A stretch of DNA of 30,119 bases. Origin: Methylococcales bacterium (GTDB lineage Bacteria > Pseudomonadota > Gammaproteobacteria > Methylococcales > Methylomonadaceae). The stretch is taken from the NCBI GenBank assembly GCA_023144875.1, contig JAGLEW010000110.1:1-30119 (forward strand), written 5' to 3'. The notes beneath the pieces are model-generated. The model did no database searches. It saw only the letters and a list, made by a program, of their open reading frames with translations, and had not been told where the DNA came from. Position 1 is the first letter of the stretch. Each line of letters opens with the position of its first letter. Shown here piece after piece: positions 24,129-30,119 of this stretch. The translations under genes and the position numbers were made by a program.

Positions 24129-25352
24129 TTAAAATGCCGCCATAAAGGTTTTAGTTTCAACGCGAGCGCGTGCATCAACCGCTAAAATAAGATTTAAAGC
24201 ACACGATGGTTCATTCGAAAAGTTTTGTATAGTATGCGTTAAATCATCAATAATTTCTTGAGTAAAATAGTGCATGGTTTTTTCGATCAGTATGGCAATA
24301 TCGGTGAATTTTATTTGCTCATTTAAAAAGGCTTCAACGGCAATTTCATTGGCGGCATTTAACACCGTTGGCATCATGCCCCCCATTTCTATGGCTTCTT
24401 TTGCCAAACGTAAACACGGAAAACGCTCTAAATCAGGTTTTTCAAAATCCATGTGTGCCACTTCAAAAATATCTAATGGGCTAACGCCTGAATCGAAACG
24501 TTCTGGATAGGCCATTGCATGTGCAATTGGGGTTCGCATGTCGGGGTTACCCATTTGCGCCAACACGGAGCCATCGACATAATCGACCATTGAATGAATG
24601 ATGCTTTGCTTGTGAATCACCACTTGAATAGCATCAGGGGCAATATTAAACAATAAACAAGCTTCAATTAATTCTAAGCCTTTATTCATCATGGTGGCAG
24701 AATCCACTGATATTTTACGTCCCATATCCCATTTAGGGTGAGCGACCGCCTGTTCTGGGGTGACATTGATTAATTCTTTGACAGGGGTTTCTCGAAAAGG
24801 ACCACCTGAGGCGGTTAATAAAATACGTCGCACAGGTTTTGCAGTTTGTCCTGTTTGATAATTAGCAGGCATGCATTGAAAAATGGCATTATGTTCACTG
24901 TCAATGGGTAATAAGGTTGCGCCCGATTTTTCAATGGTTTGCATAAAAAGATCGCCCGACATCACTAAGGCTTCTTTATTTGCCAGTAAAATCGTTTTAC
25001 CCTTTTCTGCCGCCGCTAAGGTGGGTAATAATCCTGCGGCTCCTACAATGGCTGCCATTACAGAATCGACTTTCTCTAAGCGTGCGACTTTTTCTAAAGC
25101 AGGGCTACCAGATAATATGGTTAGGTTTTTTACCGCTGTGTTTTCGATTTTTTTGATAAATAATTGCGCGTGGGCTTCATCAACCACCACGGCATAATCA
25201 GGTTGAAAACGCAGGCATTGCTCGAATAGAACCTCAATATTCGTATGAGCGGTTAATGCAATCACGTTATATTGATCAGGATGGCGCGCAACTACATCTA
25301 AGGTGCTTACGCCAATTGAACCTGTTGATCCTAGGATGCAAATACCTTTCAT
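24129..25352 (-). CDS. dxr: 1-deoxy-D-xylulose 5-phosphate reductoisomerase
   Basis: Dxr (IspC) rearranges and reduces DXP to MEP with NADPH and a divalent metal, the committed step of the MEP isoprenoid pathway, which feeds UppS encoded in the same operon. 407 residues. Visible: nucleotide-binding GSTGSIG (8-14), LANKEALVMSG, metal/substrate site PIDSEHNAIFQC, TASGGPFR, and HPKWDMGRKISVDSATMMNKGLE (first part quoted). The ATG overlaps the cdsA stop by one base (TAATG) with GGAG about ten bases upstream. The C-terminus is slightly longer than some family members but unremarkable. Confidence 0.96.
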   Translation of the reverse strand: MKGICILGSTGSIGVSTLDVVARHPDQYNVIALTAHTNIEVLFEQCLRFQPDYAVVVDEAHAQLFIKKIENTAVKNLTILSGSPALEKVARLEKVDSVMAAIVGAAGLLPTLAAAEKGKTILLANKEALVMSGDLFMQTIEKSGATLLPIDSEHNAIFQCMPANYQTGQTAKPVRRILLTASGGPFRETPVKELINVTPEQAVAHPKWDMGRKISVDSATMMNKGLELIEACLLFNIAPDAIQVVIHKQSIIHSMVDYVDGSVLAQMGNPDMRTPIAHAMAYPERFDSGVSPLDIFEVAHMDFEKPDLERFPCLRLAKEAIEMGGMMPTVLNAANEIAVEAFLNEQIKFTDIAILIEKTMHYFTQEIIDDLTHTIQNFSNEPSCALNLILAVDARARVETKTFMAAF

Positions 25353-26227
25353 TATTGAAATACTCCAAAACCAATTAAAACAATACCCGCATAGAAGAAT
25401 GGTGCGGCGGCGATCATGCTGTCAATACGGTCTAACACGCCCCCATGTCCTGGAAGGATAAAGCCGCTGTCTTTAACACCGCGTTGGCGCTTAATGAGGC
25501 TAAAAAACAAATCCCCATAAACGGAAATTAAGGTGGTTAAGATGGAGAGTAAAATAAAATCAATAATACTCATCCATGCAAATTTAAAAATAAGTCCGAG
25601 TATTAATCCACAAACGCCTGCGCTAATTAAAGCACCATAGACCCCTTGTACGGTTTTTCCTGGGCTGATTTCAGGGGATAGTTTATCTTTGCCGTATTTT
25701 TTACCTGCAAAATAAGCAGAAATATCGGCTGACCAAATTAAAATCATAAAATATAACACCATATCAGTGCCATAAAATGATCGTAAGCGGCTTAAAAACA
25801 TCCATGCCATGAATAAAATAAACCAACCTGTGAAGGCTTGATATCTTTGTTTTAGTTGAATTTTTATTAGCGTACTGGGCAATTGACGAATTAAGACCAT
25901 CATGATAAGCCAAAAGAGAACAGGGGGTATCACCAGCCATTCAAGTAGGGCTGAATATTCTCTGACGGCGGGCCATTTAAAAAGAAATGATAGATATTCT
26001 AAAAACTGTGTCCAAAAAATAACACCAATAATAGGTACGAGTAAGCTCACTAAAAAAGCAATTCGTAATTTTAGGTCGTTAAGGTTAATTAGGTGTGTCC
26101 ATTCCCATGCGCCTAACAGGATGACTATCGCCATGACGAACGAAAATGCTAAGGATGGAAGGAAAATGACACTCAATATAATGAGTGTCGCTAAAATGGA
26201 GGCTGTAATAATACGCTGTGCTAACAT
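25352..26227 (-). CDS. cdsA: Phosphatidate cytidylyltransferase CdsA
   Basis: CdsA makes CDP-diacylglycerol from phosphatidate and CTP for phospholipid synthesis in the inner membrane. The 291-residue protein is mostly hydrophobic with about eight membrane segments and the C-terminal family signature: SLIKRQRGVKDSG followed by ILPGHGGVLDRIDS, whose Lys and Asp residues bind CTP and metal. The ATG at 26227 gives the normal N-terminus (MLAQRIITA). The frame extends upstream to a TTG at 26290, but that part overlaps uppS and is not conserved. uppS stops 17 bases before. Confidence 0.94.
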   Translation of the reverse strand: MLAQRIITASILATLIILSVIFLPSLAFSFVMAIVILLGAWEWTHLINLNDLKLRIAFLVSLLVPIIGVIFWTQFLEYLSFLFKWPAVREYSALLEWLVIPPVLFWLIMMVLIRQLPSTLIKIQLKQRYQAFTGWFILFMAWMFLSRLRSFYGTDMVLYFMILIWSADISAYFAGKKYGKDKLSPEISPGKTVQGVYGALISAGVCGLILGLIFKFAWMSIIDFILLSILTTLISVYGDLFFSLIKRQRGVKDSGFILPGHGGVLDRIDSMIAAAPFFYAGIVLIGFGVFQ

Positions 26228-26243
26228 ACTGAATTTATTATAA

Positions 26244-27011
26244 TTATGGTGGGGGTTCTTGGTTTTGAACCTGATCGCCCGTACGCCCAAAACGTCGTTG
26301 TCGACCTTTAAAGCTGTTCATGGCTTCTTGTAAAAGTTTGGTGCTAAAATCTGGCCAAAGTGTTTCGGTAAAATAAAACTCGGTATAGGCGAGTTGCCAA
26401 AGCATAAAATTGCTAATGCGCTCTTCCCCCCCTGTGCGGATAAATAAATCAGGCTCAGGCAAGTCAGCGGTGGTTAAATGCTGTGCGATTAAGGCCTCGG
26501 TGATTGGGGTATCAGATAACGCACCCGCTTTGATTTTATCGAAAATTTGGTTAACCGCTTGGGTAACATCCCAATGACCGCCATAATTTGCTGCAATGAC
26601 CAGCGTTAAGCCTTCATTGTCTTTGGTGAGGGCTTCACTGTCGCTAATTAGGTCTTGTAATTCTTGAGGAAAGGCGCTGTTGTCACCAATGCATATCAGT
26701 CTAACTTTTTTTAACGATAAACGTTTGATTTCAGCACTGAGCGTGGTGATAAAAAGTTTCATTAATAAGGAAACTTCTTCAGGGGGTCTACGCCAATTTT
26801 CACTACTAAAAGCGAAGAGAGATAAGACCTTTATGTTTTGATTGTTGCAATATTCAACCAGTCTTTTGACGGTTTTAACACCTGATCTATGCCCCATAAC
26901 ACGTGGCAGGAAACGTTTTTTTGCCCAGCGACCATTACCATCCATAATGATGGCAATATGACGGGGGTTTCCATTATCTGTAGGGTCAAGGGCAACAGTT
27001 GGGGTACTCAT
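26244..27011 (-). CDS. uppS: Undecaprenyl diphosphate synthase
   Basis: UppS (IspU) condenses eight IPP units onto FPP in cis to make the C55 carrier for peptidoglycan and O-antigen. 255 residues. Catalytic D24 lies in IAIIMDGNGRWA; GHRSGV, SLFAFSSENWRRP and the C-terminal RTGGEERISNFMLWQ with AYTEFYF are all present and complete. The tail after the final helix ends in QEPPP, with no sign of truncation. It lies 11 bases after frr, with no clear Shine-Dalgarno. Confidence 0.96.
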   Translation of the reverse strand: MSTPTVALDPTDNGNPRHIAIIMDGNGRWAKKRFLPRVMGHRSGVKTVKRLVEYCNNQNIKVLSLFAFSSENWRRPPEEVSLLMKLFITTLSAEIKRLSLKKVRLICIGDNSAFPQELQDLISDSEALTKDNEGLTLVIAANYGGHWDVTQAVNQIFDKIKAGALSDTPITEALIAQHLTTADLPEPDLFIRTGGEERISNFMLWQLAYTEFYFTETLWPDFSTKLLQEAMNSFKGRQRRFGRTGDQVQNQEPPP

Positions 27012-27022
27012 AGGGAAGGCTT

Positions 27023-27580
27023 CTACATTGAAAGTAAATCGGATTCCTTTGAGGATAGTTGCTTTTCAATTTTTTGGATAAATTGGTCGGTTAATTTTTG
27101 AGTTTTGTCTTCGCCTGCATGGGCTTCATCTTTGGAAACCAGCTTTTCTTTTAAAGCTTCTTTGATTTCTGAATTCGCATCACGGCGAATATTTCGGATG
27201 GAAATACGGGTGTTTTCGGCTTCGTTTTTCACTAATTTAACCAAATCACGGCGACGCTCTTCGGTTAACGGGGGCAGTGGAATACGAATAACCGTGCCTG
27301 TTGTGGCAGGGTTTAGTCCTAAGTTAGCCGACATAATGGCTTTTTCAATGGCTTTTACCATTGGTTTTTCCCATGGGGTTACTTTTAGGGTACGAGAATC
27401 TTCAATACCGATATTTGCTACTTGGGATAATGGGGTTTCAGAGCCATAATAAGAGACTTTGATTTGTTCTAATAAGCTGGGGTGTGCGCGTCCTGTACGA
27501 ATGCGGGTAAAAGTTTTGTCCAAGGCTTCGCAGGATTTTGTCATGCGAGCGGAAGCGTCTTGTTGAATATCATCAATCAT
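27023..27580 (-). CDS. frr: Ribosome recycling factor
   Basis: RRF splits post-termination ribosomes together with EF-G. The 185-residue protein is full length: three-helix bundle beginning MIDDIQQDASARM, with RTGRAHPSLLEQIKVSYYGS, the small beta domain around TPLSQVANIG, and the conserved RIPLPPLTEERRRDLVK hinge block. Its ATG overlaps the pyrH stop (ATGA), with AGGA inside the pyrH end serving as ribosome-binding site. Confidence 0.96.
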   Translation of the reverse strand: MIDDIQQDASARMTKSCEALDKTFTRIRTGRAHPSLLEQIKVSYYGSETPLSQVANIGIEDSRTLKVTPWEKPMVKAIEKAIMSANLGLNPATTGTVIRIPLPPLTEERRRDLVKLVKNEAENTRISIRNIRRDANSEIKEALKEKLVSKDEAHAGEDKTQKLTDQFIQKIEKQLSSKESDLLSM

Positions 27581-28305
27581 TTTGGTTGTCCTCGTTCAAT
27601 ATAAGAGCCAATTTCATCGCCTTGCATCAGTTGCATCAGCGCATTTTTTTCAAAAATATTCATGATACGCATCGGTAAGTCATGATCATTGCATAAAATT
27701 AACGCGGTGGTATCCATGACGTTTAAACGTTGGTCAATTGCCTCATTATAAGTCAGTTGAGGATAAAATATTGCGTTAGGGTCTTTGTTTGGGTCAGTGG
27801 AATAAATGCCTTTGACATTGGTTGCTTTGATGAGGAGTTGGGCTTTGATTTCAATGGCTCTTAAACTAGCCGCGGTGTCCGTGGTGAAAAATGGACTGCC
27901 AATCCCTGCGGCAAAAATGACCACTCGATTATCTTCAAGAGCCGCAATAGCACTTCGGTAGTGATATTCTTTACAAACTTGTTCAATTTTAAGGGCGCTC
28001 ATCAAATCCGTTGGTTGCCCAATGGATTCCAAGGTGTCTTGCATTGCAAGTGCATTAATCACGGTTGCCAACATGCCCATATGGTCTGAGGCAACCCGTC
28101 CAAAACCTTGTGAGGATTGTTGTGCGCCGCGTAAAATATTGCCGCCGCCAATTACCAGTCCTATCTGCAAACCTGCGTCGCAAAGTGCTTTGATGTCAAG
28201 CGCTAGATTAGTTATGATGTCAGAATCAATCGTACCGCCTGTTTGACTCATTAACGCTTCACCACTTAATTTGAGTAAAATTCGTTGGCAAATCAATTTT
28301 TTCAT
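27577..28305 (-). CDS. pyrH: Uridylate kinase
   Basis: PyrH phosphorylates UMP to UDP in pyrimidine synthesis; the hexameric bacterial enzyme is regulated by UTP and GTP. 242 residues, amino-acid-kinase fold: LLKLSGEAL, VIGGGNILRG, phosphate-binding AAGIGSPFFTTDTAA (E. coli has GTGNPFFTTD, so Asn to Ser here), KATNVKGIYSTDPNKDP, and DLPMRIMN near the end. It is separated from tsf by 77 bases that contain a hairpin, and overlaps frr by four bases. Confidence 0.96.
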   Translation of the reverse strand: MKKLICQRILLKLSGEALMSQTGGTIDSDIITNLALDIKALCDAGLQIGLVIGGGNILRGAQQSSQGFGRVASDHMGMLATVINALAMQDTLESIGQPTDLMSALKIEQVCKEYHYRSAIAALEDNRVVIFAAGIGSPFFTTDTAASLRAIEIKAQLLIKATNVKGIYSTDPNKDPNAIFYPQLTYNEAIDQRLNVMDTTALILCNDHDLPMRIMNIFEKNALMQLMQGDEIGSYIERGQPK

Positions 28306-28338
28306 AGGGTTGATCTCTCTTCCAGTATGGCGCGTTTA

Positions 28339-28374
28339 AAGTAGGTTTTGTCGATGTAAAAACAAAGCCTACTT
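28339..28374 (-). terminator. Hairpin between tsf and pyrH, possible weak terminator or processing site
   Basis: A 13-base stem with one G-U type mismatch (AAGTAGGTTTTGT paired with ACAAAGCCTACTT) encloses a ten-base loop, starting eight bases beyond the tsf stop on the minus strand. Only a short U run follows the stem, so complete termination is unlikely. It could partly uncouple tsf from pyrH. Confidence 0.5.
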
Positions 28375-28382
28375 ATGATGTT

Positions 28383-29282
28383 TTAAGCGTTAATTTGTGC
28401 CATGACTTCCGCGGCAAAATCTTCTTCTACTTTTTCAATCCCTTCACCGACTTCAAAACGGTTAAAACGGACGACGGTGGTTTTATTGGCTTTTAATAAT
28501 TCAGCAACGGTCAGTTTATCATCTTTGACAAATTTTTGACCAAGTAGCGTAATTTCACTTAAGAATTTTTTAATGCGGCCTGTTGCCATTTTTTCAATAA
28601 TTTCAGCAGGTTTCGCTTTGCCACCGTTTTCTTCGGCTTCAGTTTTAATGCGAGCACTAATAATTTCTTTTTCTTTTTCAATCACATCAGCAGGGACATC
28701 TGCTTCTGAAATATATTGAGGATTAATCGCGGCGATGTGCATGGCAATATCTTTTCCAAGCTCGGTATTATCATCACTTAGTTCAACCATGACACCGATA
28801 CGACTGCCATGTAAATAGCTGGCGATAGAGCCTGTGTCGGTTGTGTATTTTTGAAAACGTCTTAGGGTAATATTTTCCCCTACTTTTGCAATTAATTCGC
28901 GACGAGTTTCATCAATGGTTTTGCCGTTGTTTAACGCGCCTGATAAAAGGGCATCGGTTGAATCGACCTCATTGTCTAATACGAAACCTGAAACGGTTTT
29001 GACAAAGCCAAGAAAATCATCGCCTTTGGTGACAAAGTCTGTTTCGCAGTTAATATCAACCATTACAGCGGTTTTTGCATTGTTACTGGTTTGAATGCCT
29101 AGTATGCCTTCTGCCGCGGTACGTGTCGATTTTTTATCTGCCTTAGCTAACCCTGATTTACGCATATTTTCAATGGCTGTTTCCATATTACCATCAGCGG
29201 CGGTTAGGGCTTTTTTACATTCCATCATGCCTGAGCCTGTTCGTTGACGTAGTTCTTTTACCATTGCGGCTGTAACACTCAT
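28383..29282 (-). CDS. tsf: Elongation factor Ts
   Basis: EF-Ts exchanges GDP for GTP on EF-Tu. The 299-residue protein starts with the UBA-like N-terminal domain (VKELRQRTGSGMMECKKAL), then the core with CETDFVTKGDDF, whose TDFV contacts EF-Tu, the dimerisation module, and the C-terminal domain ending near FNRFEVGEGIEK. GAGGA lies six bases before the ATG. It follows rpsB with a terminator-like hairpin between them, the arrangement known from E. coli. Confidence 0.97.
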   Translation of the reverse strand: MSVTAAMVKELRQRTGSGMMECKKALTAADGNMETAIENMRKSGLAKADKKSTRTAAEGILGIQTSNNAKTAVMVDINCETDFVTKGDDFLGFVKTVSGFVLDNEVDSTDALLSGALNNGKTIDETRRELIAKVGENITLRRFQKYTTDTGSIASYLHGSRIGVMVELSDDNTELGKDIAMHIAAINPQYISEADVPADVIEKEKEIISARIKTEAEENGGKAKPAEIIEKMATGRIKKFLSEITLLGQKFVKDDKLTVAELLKANKTTVVRFNRFEVGEGIEKVEEDFAAEVMAQINA

Positions 29283-29316
29283 TCTTCTTATCCTCTTCTT
29301 TCTCTATTTGTCAGTA

Positions 29317-29342
29317 AAAAACGCCTCAAAAGAGGCGTTTTT
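29317..29342 (-). terminator. Intrinsic terminator/attenuator between rpsB and tsf
   Basis: Perfect 11-bp inverted repeat: AAAAACGCCTC, loop AAAA, GAGGCGTTTTT. Read on the minus strand it is a GC-rich stem followed by a T run, beginning 52 bases past the rpsB stop and 35 bases before tsf. It is symmetric and could act on either strand. Partial termination here would lower tsf and downstream expression relative to rpsB. Confidence 0.88.
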
Positions 29343-29394
29343 GGTCGTATTTATTGCGTTAAGTGACTATAAACTTAAAGCGGTTTGTTATCGG

Positions 29395-30119
29395 TTATGC
29401 TTTTTCACTTACCGTGGCATCAGATTCTTCAATAAAATCATCTTTTTCAGTAATTGCAACGCCTTGTACTGCTGTTTTAGCATCTGTGATCGCGCTTGCC
29501 GCCGTTTCACAATACAATTTTATCGCGCGGATAGAGTCATCATTACCTGGAATAACGTAATCAATACCAATAGGTGAATTATTTGAATCCACCACGCCAA
29601 CGACAGGAATTCCTAGTTTTTTAGCTTCAGCAATTGCATTTTTTTCATAGCCTACATCTAATACGAACAGTACGTCAGGAGTACCACGCATGTCTTTAAT
29701 GCCGCCTAAACTGCGTTCTAATTTTTCAAGTTCACGATCCATACCTAACGCTTCTTTTTTACTAAAACGTTGATACATTGTGCCGTCAGCTTTCATTGCT
29801 TCGAGTTCTTTTAAGCGATTAATCGATTTTTTAATGGTCTTGTAGTTGGTCAACATGCCGCCTAACCAGCGATGATTGACAAAAGGCATTCCACATAATT
29901 TTGCTTGCTCTGCAACCGATTTACGCGCGGCTTTTTTAGTACCAACAAATAAGATATTGCCTTTATTCGCGGTCACTTGTCCTAAATAGTTCATCGCATC
30001 ATTAAACAAAGGCAATGTTTGCTCTAAGTTGATGATATGAATTTTATTACGTGCGCCGAACAGGTAGCTCGCCATTTTTGGGTTCCAATAACGGGTTTGA
30101 TGTCCAAAGTGAACACCCG
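29395..30119 (-). CDS. rpsB: 30S ribosomal protein S2 (partial, 5' end outside window)
   Basis: The first residues visible from the window edge are GVHFGHQTRYWNPKM, the family's conserved opening, so only about a dozen N-terminal residues are missing; the ATG at 30075 is internal. The rest is complete: GARNKIHIINLEQTLPLF, LFVGTKKAARK, NHRWLGGMLTN, coiled-coil middle, and the PDVLFVLDVGYE and GIPVVGVVDSN blocks. The C-terminal tail is acidic and of normal length. S2 joins the 30S subunit late and needs S1. Confidence 0.97.
   Translation of the reverse strand, partial: GVHFGHQTRYWNPKMASYLFGARNKIHIINLEQTLPLFNDAMNYLGQVTANKGNILFVGTKKAARKSVAEQAKLCGMPFVNHRWLGGMLTNYKTIKKSINRLKELEAMKADGTMYQRFSKKEALGMDRELEKLERSLGGIKDMRGTPDVLFVLDVGYEKNAIAEAKKLGIPVVGVVDSNNSPIGIDYVIPGNDDSIRAIKLYCETAASAITDAKTAVQGVAITEKDDFIEESDATVSEKA

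Noticed and set aside
26228..26290. N-terminal extension of CdsA from a TTG
   Set aside because: It overlaps the uppS coding end and is basic and unconserved; the ATG at 26227 gives the usual N-terminus.
1..30119. CRISPR array, prophage, insertion sequence or tRNA-linked island
   Set aside because: No spaced repeats, transposase, integrase, phage structural gene or tRNA cloverleaf was seen; the accessory genes are interspersed without mobility markers.

Overview
The window is a gene-dense, AT-rich stretch of a Gram-negative chromosome, almost certainly gammaproteobacterial. The evidence is an EF-P with the modifiable lysine next to its lysyltransferase EpmA, PBP1C, a divergent pilT/yggS pair, lpxA and skp/bamA, and the rpsB-tsf-pyrH-frr-uppS-cdsA-dxr-rseP order. 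An aquatic group such as the Methylococcales is plausible from composition and gene types, but nothing in the window proves it. I see no tRNA, rRNA, CRISPR array, insertion sequence, integrase or prophage gene. No stretch over 300 bases lacks a gene.

Layout, left to right. 1-2570 is accessory: the 3' end of a secreted beta-rich protein, a small orphan protein with a PD-(D/E)XK-like pattern, and on the minus strand a low-complexity His/Lys/Arg/Asp/Tyr-rich lipoprotein followed by a lipoprotein alpha/beta hydrolase. 2661-9034 is a plus-strand run for translation and the outer membrane: efp-epmA (overlapping by one base), bamA, skp, fabZ, lpxA, rnhB. The usual neighbours lpxD (between skp and fabZ) and lpxB (between lpxA and rnhB) are absent. 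9054-13682 is a tightly coupled sensory operon: two different periplasmic binding proteins with no permease or ATPase, then a hybrid histidine kinase (HAMP-HisKA-HATPase-REC-REC-Hpt). It is followed by a small secreted Cys-rich protein whose frame is broken at an A11 tract, and then by pbpC.

16329-17748 holds three small envelope proteins, one of them DUF5329-like. 17786-19600 is the divergent pair pilT / yggS. 19649-21989 is a translationally coupled pair of unknown function: a four-segment membrane protein with a large coiled-coil loop, and a soluble coiled-coil partner. 22018-30119, all minus strand, is the classical rpsB-tsf-pyrH-frr-uppS-cdsA-dxr-rseP cluster, with dsbC where bamA usually follows rseP. 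rpsB is cut by the window edge, and a textbook terminator/attenuator hairpin lies between rpsB and tsf.

Much of the window concerns the envelope: BamA, Skp, DsbC and RseP for outer-membrane protein folding and stress; FabZ, LpxA and CdsA for lipids; UppS, Dxr and PBP1C for isoprenoid carrier and peptidoglycan. The least described parts are the binding-protein/kinase operon with its Cys-rich tail gene, the coiled-coil membrane pair, and the low-complexity lipoprotein.
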